NCBI GenBank assembly: GCA_021791195.1
Contig: JAJYXB010000004.1
Coordinates: 124,001 to 188,000, forward strand
Origin: Actinomycetes bacterium
Lineage (GTDB): Bacteria; Actinomycetota; Thermoleophilia; BMS3ABIN01
DNA: 64,000 nt
Direction: 5' to 3'
Shown here: piece by piece, positions 56,057-64,000 of the stretch
How the letters are laid out: every line of letters begins with the position of its first letter
How positions within the stretch are numbered: position 1 is the stretch's first letter
Position numbers and translations under genes: made by a program
The notes under the pieces: generated by a model
Told to the model about the DNA's origin: nothing
Seen by the model: only the letters and a program-made list of their open reading frames with translations
Database searches by the model: none

Positions 56057-56343
56057 ATGGATGCCAAAAAGATACTCACGCTGCTGGCTGCGCACAGATC
56101 TGATCTTGACAGATTTAGAATAAATTCACTCTTTTTGGCTCATTCGCGAGAAACGAAGCCGGGCCCGAAAGCGACATCGATATTTAAGTGGACTTTTCTT
56201 CTCCAGCGACATTCGACAACTTCATGGATCTTAAATTTTTCCTGGAAGATATTTTTGGCAGACGCGTGGATCTTGTGACTGTCAGGGCACTCAAGCCGAG
56301 AATCCGTCAACGTGTCGAGAAAGAAACCAGATATGTCGCGTGA
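56057..56343 (+). pseudogene. Decayed MntA-type antitoxin nucleotidyltransferase
   Basis: A broken gene of the minimal nucleotidyltransferase family. The ATG at 56057 reads about 24 codons, then the frame changes near 56129. In the new frame LFGSFARNEAGPESDIDI gives the conserved G-S-x-A-R and D-x-D residues, directly followed by a TAA where the family has Leu (TTA to TAA), then VDFSSPATFDNFMDLKFFLE to RYVA and TGA at 56341. One frameshift and one nonsense change show loss of function. In intact MntA-HepT modules it AMPylates and neutralises HepT. Confidence 0.85.
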
Positions 56344-56566
56344 TTTCCGTCTTTATCGTGAAGACGTCGAGGTGGCTTGCGAGAAGATTATCCGGTTCAC
56401 GACAGGCTTGTCCGCATCTCAATTTGCTGAAGATGAAAAGACTCTGGATGCCGTGGTACGAAACCTGGCGGTAATAGGCGAAGCGGTAAAAGGTCTTCCC
56501 GCTGAAATGCGTGAACAATATGACTATGTTCCCTGGCGCAAGATTGCCGGGCTTCTCCGAAAATGA
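56333..56566 (+). pseudogene. Truncated HepT-type toxin
   Basis: A 77-codon frame starting at ATG 56333, overlapping the mntA remnant by 11 bases as in intact pairs. It encodes FRLYREDVEVACEKIIRF and VVRNLAVIGEAVKGLPAEM, typical of HEPN-fold HepT (DUF86), but breaks off after WRKIAGLL with a premature stop. The R-x4-6-H-x-Y ribonuclease motif should come right after this point, so the product cannot be an active RNase. Confidence 0.82.
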
Positions 56567-56588
56567 CTGAACCCGGCCGAGCCACAAA

Positions 56589-57302
56589 ATGATCAACGCG
56601 GAAAACCTCGATTTTACGGATGCCCAGGAACTGCGCCTGAAGCGGTTCCTGGCATCGCATCAGCGCCCTAAAGGAACATTGAGCTATCACGCCGTTGCCG
56701 GGCTTCTGTTCGCCATCAGCAACGCGCCAGACCTGGTCCCGATGTCGGAATGGCTGCCGCTGGTATTCGGAGGCGATGAGGAGGGATTTGAAAATGATGA
56801 GGAGGCCCGGGAAATATTGTTCTGCATGATGAGTTTCTATAACTCGGTCAACGGCGCGTCGCTGGATGACTGCCGCGGCCTTCCTCCGGGTTGCATTATA
56901 AGCAGTAATCCCATGGATAATCTGCTGGTCAATTCGCCTTTGAGTGAATGGTCAAAGGGTTTTTTGCGCGGCTATGCCTTCTCCAGAGAGGCCTGGGATG
57001 TGCGCCTGGATGATGGAAAAAGGACTGAACTCGATAAGGCCCTGGTGGTGTTGACATTTTTCTCTAGGCGTGAGCTCGCTGAAAACATGGCATCGTTGGT
57101 TGAGAACACGACACTGGCTGAGCTTTCGACCGCCATGCTGGGGTTTTTTCCGGGAGCGATCGAGACTTTCGCCAATCTGGGCCAATCAGCCTTTCGGGAA
57201 CTGCTGGGGGAAGAGCTGGCTCGCACCAGGAGCCTGCAGATCGGCAGGAACGATAGCTGCCCCTGCGGCTCGGGGAAGAAGTATAAGCGGTGTTGTGGGT
57301 GA
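56589..57302 (+). CDS. YecA/UPF0149-like protein with SEC-C zinc motif
   Basis: A 237-residue soluble protein. Residues about 10-185 are helical and match UPF0149/YecA: LSYHAVAGLLFAISNAPDLV, WLPLVFGG and WSKGFLRGYAF. The C-terminal SEC-C motif RNDSCPCGSGKKYKRCCG (about 220-237) binds zinc, as in SecA and YecA, and usually mediates contact with ribosomes or SecB. Its role here is unknown. It lies 22 bases after the HepT remnant and is separate from the cas operon, which begins 257 bases later. Confidence 0.88.
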   Translation: MINAENLDFTDAQELRLKRFLASHQRPKGTLSYHAVAGLLFAISNAPDLVPMSEWLPLVFGGDEEGFENDEEAREILFCMMSFYNSVNGASLDDCRGLPPGCIISSNPMDNLLVNSPLSEWSKGFLRGYAFSREAWDVRLDDGKRTELDKALVVLTFFSRRELAENMASLVENTTLAELSTAMLGFFPGAIETFANLGQSAFRELLGEELARTRSLQIGRNDSCPCGSGKKYKRCCG

Positions 57303-57460
57303 TGGGCGATGGAGCACTGGGAGGGCTGGAGTGCGCGGCGCTCAGTTTTTCTGTCCGGGGTGGATGGTACGATGAAAAAAATTGCGAGCTTCCATTCTGC
57401 ATCGATACATAGCCGCAGGCAATATAAAATTGGCGCATATGCAGGTGATTTCGAGGTAGT

Positions 57461-57466
57461 TTGACT
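57461..57466 (+). promoter_or_regulatory. Possible -35 element before cas3
   Basis: TTGACT is a strong -35 hexamer about 95 bases upstream of cas3 in the AT-rich stretch 57410-57559. A matching -10 is weak (candidates within GCATACATT). No CRISPR repeat is seen in this gap. Confidence 0.3.
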
Positions 57467-57559
57467 CCATCAAAGATATTTAAGCATACATTACTGATGG
57501 AAATCTCGTGCGATCATTAAACTAGCCTGACCAAAGATAATCAGCAACCAAAAAAGATC

Positions 57560-59998
57560 ATGAAGCCGATGGACTACAACGATTTCTTCAGATGCGCTTT
57601 TAATAAAGAAGCTAAGGAAGACTTTGCGCCCTTTGATTACCAGCGAAGGCTGGCAACGGGTCGCTTTGGGACTGATAACGATCAATCGTGGCCCGATCTC
57701 CTGGATGTACCAACTGGCATGGGCAAGACTGCTGCAGTTGTACTCGCATGGTTGTGGAAGCGTGGGTGGCGGCTTGATAAGAGAGCCGACAAACCTGATT
57801 CTGGTACACCCCGCCGGCTTGTGTACTGCCTGCCAATGCGGGTGCTAGTGGAGCAGACCGAACGCCACGCCTGCAATTGGCTAGAAAATATCGGGGTAAG
57901 AGGTGAAGTGGGCGAAGGAAAGGTATCCGTCCACGTGCTGATGGGTGGTGCTGACGATCTCAAAACCTGGGCTGAGTACCCAGAGGAAGATTTAATTTTA
58001 ATCGGCACCCAGGACATGCTCCTCTCTCGTGCGCTTATGCGTGGCTACGGTATGAGCCGCTACCAATGGCCTGCACACTTCTCGTTATTACATAACGATT
58101 CGATGTGGGTGCTTGATGAAGTGCAATTAATGGGCGCTGGCCTGGCTACTTCAGCACAATTGGAAGCATTTCGCCGCAACTTCCCGTTGGCTCGCGGGAG
58201 CCGCTCGATGTGGCTCTCAGCCACACTTAATCCTGCTTGGCTGGCCACAGTGGACATGAAACCCCATCTGGATTCACTCACACAACTAACCATCAGCAAA
58301 CAGGATCGAGAACAAGCCGGGGACCGTCTGCAGGCGGTCAAAACCATCGATCAAACGCCTCTTACGTTGACGAAAGAAACGAAGAGCGAGAAAGGCCAGA
58401 AAGCCTACCTGGAAGCTTTGTGTGGTCTTGTTCTCAATGCACACGACCCAAGTGGACAAACGCTTGTAATCATTAACCAGGTGAAACGAGCGCAAGGGCT
58501 TTTCCGTTTGCTGCGGGCGAAACGATTAGACCAGAAAGATTTGCTTATCCACTCGCGCTTTCGCGCGGTGGAACGCACCGAGCAAGCCCGGCGTTTACGC
58601 GAAGAGGCGGACTCGGATCGCATCGTGGTGGCAACGCAAGCCATCGAAGCCGGTGTGGATATCTCTTCCAAAGTATTGGTGTCGGAACTTGCTCCATGGT
58701 CTTCGCTTGTTCAACGCTTTGGCCGCTGTAACCGCTATGGTGAACATAACTCGATGGGCGGCGCACACATTCTCTGGATCGATATCGAAGATGAAGCCGA
58801 TGCGTTGCCGTATGCAATTGAGGAGCTAGCCGACGCGCGCGGTAAGCTCGCTAAGCTGATAAGTGCGAGCCCCGCAGACTTGCCGCCCACCGATTCTGAG
58901 CGGCCTCTAACCGCAGTTCTGAGGCGAAAGGATCTGCTAGACCTGTTCAACACTGATCCAGACCTGTCCGGCTTCGATGTAGACGTCTCCGATTACATCC
59001 GCGACAGTGGCATACCGAGCCTACAGGTCTTTTGGCGAGACTTTGACGATCCCAACCAGCCGCAGAAGCAAGAAGCTCCGAATCGAAACGAACTTTGCCC
59101 CGCTTCAATCAGCCAAGCAAAGGGTTTGAAAAAGCGTGATGCATGGCGCTGGGACGGTCTTGAGGAAAGATGGGTCAAGCTGGATAAGGACCCTCGACCA
59201 GGCATGACATTGATGCTTTCAGCAGCTTATGGTGGCTATGACTCAGAAATTGGTTTCGATGTCAACGCGAAGGACGCCGTCCCGCTCGTTCCGGCCGGGG
59301 TCCCTACTGCTGAGGCTGCCTATGGTGATGACTGGCGCTCTCGTCAAACCTTACCAGTTATGCTAACTGACCATCTAGGTCATGTCGCCGAACAAGCAAA
59401 GCGATTGTGCACAGCAATCGGTGAGGCCGCATATGCACCGGCCTTGATTCATGCCGGCCGCTGGCATGATGTTGGTAAGGCGCATGATGTTTTTCAATCA
59501 ACCTTGCATTCATGTGATCGAGCACCGGTTGGTTTACTGGCCAAGTCACTTTGTGGCGGTCGTCACGCAAGAAAATATTTTCGCCATGAACTCGCCTCAA
59601 TGTTGGATTGGCTTGATCAACATAGCACTGATTCCAACGGTGACCTCATCGCCTACCTGATCGCCGCTCACCATGGAAAGGTACGCATGAGCCTGCGCGC
59701 GATGCCAATGGAGGAAGCGGACGTCGGTATCAAACGTTTCGCCCGCGGCGTGTGGGAGGGTGATGTTCTTCCCGCAATTAAGTTCGATGGTGAGGAAAGT
59801 GCTGAGACAACTTTAAGGCTTGCCCTCATGGAACTAGGCGACGGTGAACAAGGTCCTTCCTGGACCGCTCGTACATTTAAACTTCTAAATGAGCACGGGC
59901 CGTTTCAATTGGCTTGGTTGGAAACTATCGTACGCTTGGCTGACTGGCGCGCTTCTGCCGCAGAGCAGGAGCAGCAAGGAGACACTTTAAGTGAATGA
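57560..59998 (+). CDS. cas3: Type I-G (I-U) Cas3 helicase-nuclease
   Basis: An 812-residue Cas3. The SF2 helicase comes first: Walker A PTGMGKT (51-57), DEVQ (about 186-189, replacing DEVH), SATLNP, ATQAIEAGVDIS and QRFGRCNRYGEH as motif VI. The HD nuclease comes last: WHDVGKAH (about 634-641) and AYLIAAHHGKVRMS near 705. This helicase-then-HD order, reverse of most Cas3 proteins, is characteristic of type I-G. It unwinds and degrades target DNA after Cascade recruitment. All key residues look intact. csx17 starts inside its last codons. Confidence 0.95.
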   Translation: MKPMDYNDFFRCAFNKEAKEDFAPFDYQRRLATGRFGTDNDQSWPDLLDVPTGMGKTAAVVLAWLWKRGWRLDKRADKPDSGTPRRLVYCLPMRVLVEQTERHACNWLENIGVRGEVGEGKVSVHVLMGGADDLKTWAEYPEEDLILIGTQDMLLSRALMRGYGMSRYQWPAHFSLLHNDSMWVLDEVQLMGAGLATSAQLEAFRRNFPLARGSRSMWLSATLNPAWLATVDMKPHLDSLTQLTISKQDREQAGDRLQAVKTIDQTPLTLTKETKSEKGQKAYLEALCGLVLNAHDPSGQTLVIINQVKRAQGLFRLLRAKRLDQKDLLIHSRFRAVERTEQARRLREEADSDRIVVATQAIEAGVDISSKVLVSELAPWSSLVQRFGRCNRYGEHNSMGGAHILWIDIEDEADALPYAIEELADARGKLAKLISASPADLPPTDSERPLTAVLRRKDLLDLFNTDPDLSGFDVDVSDYIRDSGIPSLQVFWRDFDDPNQPQKQEAPNRNELCPASISQAKGLKKRDAWRWDGLEERWVKLDKDPRPGMTLMLSAAYGGYDSEIGFDVNAKDAVPLVPAGVPTAEAAYGDDWRSRQTLPVMLTDHLGHVAEQAKRLCTAIGEAAYAPALIHAGRWHDVGKAHDVFQSTLHSCDRAPVGLLAKSLCGGRHARKYFRHELASMLDWLDQHSTDSNGDLIAYLIAAHHGKVRMSLRAMPMEEADVGIKRFARGVWEGDVLPAIKFDGEESAETTLRLALMELGDGEQGPSWTARTFKLLNEHGPFQLAWLETIVRLADWRASAAEQEQQGDTLSE

Positions 59999-62375
59999 AA
60001 TCGTCCTATCCGGCTGTACAACTACACCGCTAGCCAGTTACCTCAAAGGGCTTGGGGTGCTGCGGCTATTATCAGAACAAAAGTGCACAGTTCAATTTAT
60101 GGGATTTTGGAAGAATGGTGTTTTTGTTCTTCAATCTTCCGCCTTCTCCGGCCAAATCGGGCATGACCGAGAAATAATCTATTCATTCTTTCAGAATGAT
60201 TATCGGCCCAGTCCTCTGGTAACGCCGTGGAATGGTCGTGGCGGTTTTCTCGAAGGCGAAGAAGAGAATGGCAAAGAATCGTCACGAGCAGGTGCGCAAA
60301 TGGTTAGGCTGTTTTCTGCTGACTCCGTCGCAGCACGATTCTTAATTTTATCTACTGTCTTAAACTATATCAAAGAGATGCCCTCTTTAACCCGGTTGAA
60401 TTCAGAGCGCACAAGTCTGAAAAGATTTCAAGCAATAGAAAAAAGGAAGGGGAAGAAGAATCTTACAGACGAAGAAAAAGAAGAAATTACTCGTCTTAAC
60501 AAAATTGTGAGGGCGGCGAAATCAGCACTTCTTCAGGAATTAAGAAATCAACTACCAGAGGAGATTTTGGATTGGTTCGATGCCTGCTTATTACTCACCA
60601 ACGAATCGTCCTATGCGCAAACTGAGAAAGCGATTGCAGCCCCATTGCTTGGAGCTGGAGGTCTCGATGGCAGCATGGATTTCGGAGTTAATTACCTAAA
60701 ACGCCTTAATGATATCTTCGATCCGCAAAGTGGGAAACCCAGACAGGAATCCGAAGCATGGTTACGCCATGCACTCTTTGGACACGCTACCAGCGGATTA
60801 ATTTCCGCATCAGCTCAAGACAAGAAGAAGGTCTCGGTTGGACAATTTGATCCGGCAAGCGCCGGCGGCTGCAATGCTGATGCCGGTTATTCTGCCAACG
60901 CGTTATTGAATCCCTGGGATACGCTTCTGCAATTAGAAGGCTCCCTGCTGTTTTCGGGTTCAGCGGTGCGAAGGTTGGACGGATCGGGAGATATCTATGC
61001 GAGCCTACCATTCACTGTGGCTCCGTATGCGGTCGGTGAATCATTTGTAACTTCGGATGAGTCACCAAAGGGTGCGAAAAGAAAAACTGCAGAAATGTGG
61101 CTTCCCCTTTGGAATCAACCTACAACACTTCAAGAGCTCAAAGGAATTTTAAGAGAGGGTCGCATCATGCTTCAAGGCAAATCTGTAACTAATGGGTTTG
61201 ACTTTTTTAGGGCGATTGGCAGTCTTGGGGTGAATCGCGGAATAGCTGGTTTTCGTAGAACTGCATTTCTTAAACGCTCTGGCGATGCTTTCTTTGCGGT
61301 AGATTTGGGACATTTTGATGTTCAGCAAAGTGCCTATTCTGGTTTGATTGACGAGCTTGGAAAAAACAGCTTTCTTTTCAAATTGCACCGCTATTCTCGG
61401 AGCAAGACCTCATCCGGAGGATGGCGTGCCAGTTCTAAGTTAAGGAATCTAACTGCACGATTAGATGCCGAACTTATCCGCGTTCTCAGGTCGGAAAACT
61501 ATCATTCATTCCAAAATATAATAATAATACTTGGTGAAATCCAGTCATCACTGTCAAAGAGTAAACGAGCACAGGAATCGGTTCCGCCCGTTCCGCGCCT
61601 ATCTGAGCGTTGGGTGCAAGCTGCCGATGACGGTACACCCGCGTTTCGCATAGCCCGTGCACTGGCTGGGCTGAGCGGCACAAAAGACGCGCCCGTGCCC
61701 TTACGCTCTCAATTGTTTCCCCTTCATCCCAGATTCAATAAATGGTTACAGGCAAAGGATGCCACCACCGAGTCAGCCTGTCGCTATCGAATTCAGACTA
61801 AGGCGAAAAGCAATTTGCCTGACACGCTGATTGCTTTGTTATGCCGACGCCTCTGGCTAGCCGAACAGCTTGATATGCCTGACAAACCCCTGCGCAGCCC
61901 GGCCGGCATTGATCTCGACGACCTGCTCGCATTCTTGCATAGCGATCATATGGATCGAAGCATCGCCAGTTTGTTGCCCAGTTTGAGTCTGTGCAGCATC
62001 CCACGAGATACCGAGCACACCGCCGGAGAAGGTGTTGCGCCTGCTGCCTTTGCTGTTCTTAAGCTTTGCATGACACCCAATTCTACTTTGCGCGCCCTGA
62101 ATCTGATGGGTGAACGAGACCGCCTCCCAGTGCCTTCCGGTCTCCTGGCCCAGTTGGTCGCCGGCAATTCAGGAAACCGGGCCATCCGTCTTGCTTGGCG
62201 GCGCCTGCGTGCGTCTGGATTGTCGCCTTTGTTTGCTTCCGATGCACTCCCGGAGTTGGCAGGAATCGGCCATAGCCGTGCAGCCGCAGCATTATTGATA
62301 CCGTTACGTTTCGGCGCAACCGGCACTTTAGGCCGCATCGCGCTGAACAGCCCTGAAACTGCAAACGCTCACTAA
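59991..62375 (+). CDS. csx17: Csx17, large subunit of the type I-G effector
   Basis: A 794-residue protein of the Csx17 (Cas8u2) family, the putative large subunit of the type I-G Cascade. Family features are the N-terminal IVLSGCTTTPLASYLKGLGV, PWNGRGGFLEG, and the central NPWDTLLQLEGSLLFSGSAV and LWNQPTTLQELK. GTG 59991 has AAGGAG nine bases upstream and overlaps cas3 by eight bases. No catalytic motif is expected; PAM recognition is inferred by analogy with other Cas8 proteins. The reading frame is complete. Confidence 0.93.
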   Translation: MNEIVLSGCTTTPLASYLKGLGVLRLLSEQKCTVQFMGFWKNGVFVLQSSAFSGQIGHDREIIYSFFQNDYRPSPLVTPWNGRGGFLEGEEENGKESSRAGAQMVRLFSADSVAARFLILSTVLNYIKEMPSLTRLNSERTSLKRFQAIEKRKGKKNLTDEEKEEITRLNKIVRAAKSALLQELRNQLPEEILDWFDACLLLTNESSYAQTEKAIAAPLLGAGGLDGSMDFGVNYLKRLNDIFDPQSGKPRQESEAWLRHALFGHATSGLISASAQDKKKVSVGQFDPASAGGCNADAGYSANALLNPWDTLLQLEGSLLFSGSAVRRLDGSGDIYASLPFTVAPYAVGESFVTSDESPKGAKRKTAEMWLPLWNQPTTLQELKGILREGRIMLQGKSVTNGFDFFRAIGSLGVNRGIAGFRRTAFLKRSGDAFFAVDLGHFDVQQSAYSGLIDELGKNSFLFKLHRYSRSKTSSGGWRASSKLRNLTARLDAELIRVLRSENYHSFQNIIIILGEIQSSLSKSKRAQESVPPVPRLSERWVQAADDGTPAFRIARALAGLSGTKDAPVPLRSQLFPLHPRFNKWLQAKDATTESACRYRIQTKAKSNLPDTLIALLCRRLWLAEQLDMPDKPLRSPAGIDLDDLLAFLHSDHMDRSIASLLPSLSLCSIPRDTEHTAGEGVAPAAFAVLKLCMTPNSTLRALNLMGERDRLPVPSGLLAQLVAGNSGNRAIRLAWRRLRASGLSPLFASDALPELAGIGHSRAAAALLIPLRFGATGTLGRIALNSPETANAH

Positions 62376-62405
62376 CCCTGTAGCACCTTGAAAGGAGAAT
62401 AGAAC

Positions 62406-63398
62406 ATGAGTCTTGATCTATCCACCATAAATGATGCGCCGCGCATTCTGATAGAAGCAGAGCTGCAACCACTGCAGGGCACACGTTTTCAGCCCACCGG
62501 ATTTCCCGATATTGGCGCGGCTCAATATGAAGGCCCGGACGGCACGCAGATGCTGCTGGTAGAATCACCGCAAAGCATGGCCAACCGTATGGAGGCAGTG
62601 TGTTGGGACACAATCGCTGATGATTGGGTTCCGCCGCTCAAAGGTCTACCTGTTGTCAAAGTTGTGGACGAGGATGGTCAGCCTTTGACAAATTCTGTTC
62701 TTGAAGCACATCGTCTCAATTCAGAGTACATCGCGCGAACAGATGACTTCGAGCCCATCAAGGCTGCTATAAACCATCAAAAAGATCGGCCCTTTTCTAT
62801 CCGAGACCAGTTGGCTCCTGTGCTGTTGGATTTCGATATCAATTCACTCATTCACGGAATATTTCTCGAAGAGATCGCGGGTGTCATCCGTCTTCCGCGA
62901 GCACTATCTGCATTTATCGAAGCAAGCAAGGTAGCAGTGGCTTCCAGCGGTGGGGTGAAAAAGGGAATCGAACCCGGGAAAAAAGGCGGTGAGGGCAACG
63001 TCATTTTTTCGCGAGATGAATTCGTATCACCTGACATCAGGGGCTACTTCAGCATCGATCTCGCACAATTCCGTAGCTATGGCTTCTCGGAACATGTGTA
63101 TCAACTATTGGTTGCGCTGACTCTCTATAAAATTCGTGCATTCTTGGAAACGGGATTACGCTTACGTACGGCCTGCGACTTGGAGCTGATGAACATCATC
63201 GTTAAGCAGCCAAACGGGTTTGCTTTACCAGAACTGTCAGAACTCGATGCCTCATTACCTAACCTTATTGAAGCAGCACGGCCCGATGCAAATTTTCAAG
63301 CAACGACGGTGACATATCGGACTGGCGGCAAGAGTAAAAAGAAAGAGGGGAACAAGAACCAAAAGGAGGCTTCCCCAAATGCCAATGATGAGGATTGA
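62406..63398 (+). CDS. csb1: Csb1/GSU0053-type Cas7 backbone protein
   Basis: A 330-residue Cas7 of type I-G. The conserved N-terminal block is RILIEAELQPLQGTRFQPTG and ALLVES-type MLLVESPQSMANRMEAVCWD; then SLIHGIFLEEIAGVIRLPRA near residues 148-167 and TACDLELMNI toward the end, all typical of the GSU0053 family. It should coat the crRNA spacer as repeated RAMP-fold subunits. ATG 62406 follows AAAGGAG. A Lys-rich tail ends the protein. csb2 follows after three bases. Confidence 0.95.
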   Translation: MSLDLSTINDAPRILIEAELQPLQGTRFQPTGFPDIGAAQYEGPDGTQMLLVESPQSMANRMEAVCWDTIADDWVPPLKGLPVVKVVDEDGQPLTNSVLEAHRLNSEYIARTDDFEPIKAAINHQKDRPFSIRDQLAPVLLDFDINSLIHGIFLEEIAGVIRLPRALSAFIEASKVAVASSGGVKKGIEPGKKGGEGNVIFSRDEFVSPDIRGYFSIDLAQFRSYGFSEHVYQLLVALTLYKIRAFLETGLRLRTACDLELMNIIVKQPNGFALPELSELDASLPNLIEAARPDANFQATTVTYRTGGKSKKKEGNKNQKEASPNANDED

Positions 63399-63401
63399 GC
63401 G

Positions 63402-64000
63402 ATGCTTGCTATTTCCTTCACTTTCCCAGCCGGCAGATATCACGCCACGCCATGGGACCGGCACGTTAACGAAGGCGCTGTTGCGTGGCCACCGGAACCG
63501 TGGCGTTTTCTGCGCGCGTTGATCTCCACCTGGCATCACAAGATCAAATATTCCGAAAAACATCAGGAATCCGCCTTGCGGGCATTGATCGATTCACTTG
63601 CTGTGGAATTGCCACAGTATACTCTGCCAGCAGCAAGTCATAGCCATACCCGTCATTACATGCCACAGTGGAAAGCGGGCTCAACCTCTCTCGTGTTTGA
63701 TGCCTTCGTTGCCGTAAGCCGTAACGAACATCTTTATATAACTTGGCCCAACCTTGATTTGCCGAATGATCAAGCGAGGTTGCTGGAAAACCTGCTGGAA
63801 GTCATGTCATACCTCGGCCGCGCGGAGTCGTGGGTCAAAGGCCGTCGTGTCCTAGAATCACCAGCTCCAAACTGCATACCAGGAGACCAAACACTAGATC
63901 AGACTACAGGCGAAATTTTGGGAGAGATAGTGACTCTATTTGCGCCGCTGCCTGCTGACGAATATCTGATACTGCGCGAACAATTTCTATCCGACAAGCG
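63402..64000 (+). CDS. csb2: Csb2 (Cas5-Cas6 fusion of type I-G), cut by the window end
   Basis: The first 199 codons of the GSU0054/Csb2 family, open to the right edge. FTFPAGRYHATPWDRHVNEG and WPPEPWRFLRALISTWH at the N terminus are the family signature, followed by LPAASHSHTRHYMPQW, which holds histidines of the Cas5-like part. The full protein, usually about 500 residues, joins Cas5 with a Cas6-type crRNA endonuclease in its C-terminal half, which is not visible. The ATG at 63402 lies three bases after the csb1 stop. Confidence 0.94.
   Translation, partial: MLAISFTFPAGRYHATPWDRHVNEGAVAWPPEPWRFLRALISTWHHKIKYSEKHQESALRALIDSLAVELPQYTLPAASHSHTRHYMPQWKAGSTSLVFDAFVAVSRNEHLYITWPNLDLPNDQARLLENLLEVMSYLGRAESWVKGRRVLESPAPNCIPGDQTLDQTTGEILGEIVTLFAPLPADEYLILREQFLSDK

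Noticed and set aside
57303-57559. CRISPR array or leader before cas3
   Set aside because: No direct repeats of 25-40 bases are present in this gap or anywhere else in the window.

Overview
The window is GC-rich chromosomal DNA from a bacterium with a primary sigma factor, UvrA, Lgt, RsmI and a CcdA/TlpA thiol-redox operon. Many GTG and TTG starts, a DUF5658-type membrane protein, a DUF3558-like lipoprotein and WxL/DUF916-like surface proteins suggest a deep-branching actinobacterial (Actinomycetota) lineage. That assignment is inference; no rRNA gene is present to settle it.

Layout. 1-9859 is core and metabolic: the end of a DUF5658 gene, a ROK sugar kinase behind a CsoR-type operator, a DUF362 ferredoxin-like protein with a small 2[4Fe-4S] ferredoxin, RsmI, a methyltransferase, a B12 radical SAM protein, a DUF1015 protein, a CDF metal exporter and a Na+/Ca2+-exchanger-family protein. 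10007-16892 is a tRNA-Lys(CTT) gene carrying a complete integrated element of about 6.9 kb: 47-bp direct repeats at the ends, tandem 12-bp repeats just inside both ends, a tyrosine integrase, an Xis-like protein, a RepA-like ATPase and several unknown genes. 17102-38526 is a long exopolysaccharide or cell-surface glycan region: ATP-grasp, O-antigen-ligase-like polymerase, a flippase, glycosyltransferases, large membrane proteins and glycoside hydrolases. Three genes are two-domain fusions: deacetylase+GT4, GT2+GT4 and DUF2334+processive GT2. A truncated GH26-type gene with four tandem repeats lies head to head with the last fusion.

38818-42984 holds rpoD and the convergent operon lgt-ccdA-tlpA-TPR. 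43049-50191 is a surface-protein region whose first transcript begins with a cyclic-di-GMP-I riboswitch. Two sets pair a secreted beta-rich protein with a membrane-anchored DUF916-like partner, which points to c-di-GMP control of adhesion or matrix. Then come a lipoprotein, uvrA, a membrane GT-C enzyme, a decayed MntA-HepT toxin-antitoxin pair and a YecA-like SEC-C protein.

57560-64000 is the start of a type I-G (formerly I-U) CRISPR-Cas operon: cas3 with helicase before HD, csx17, cas7/csb1 and the first 199 codons of csb2. The adaptation genes and any CRISPR array would lie beyond the right edge; no array is visible here.
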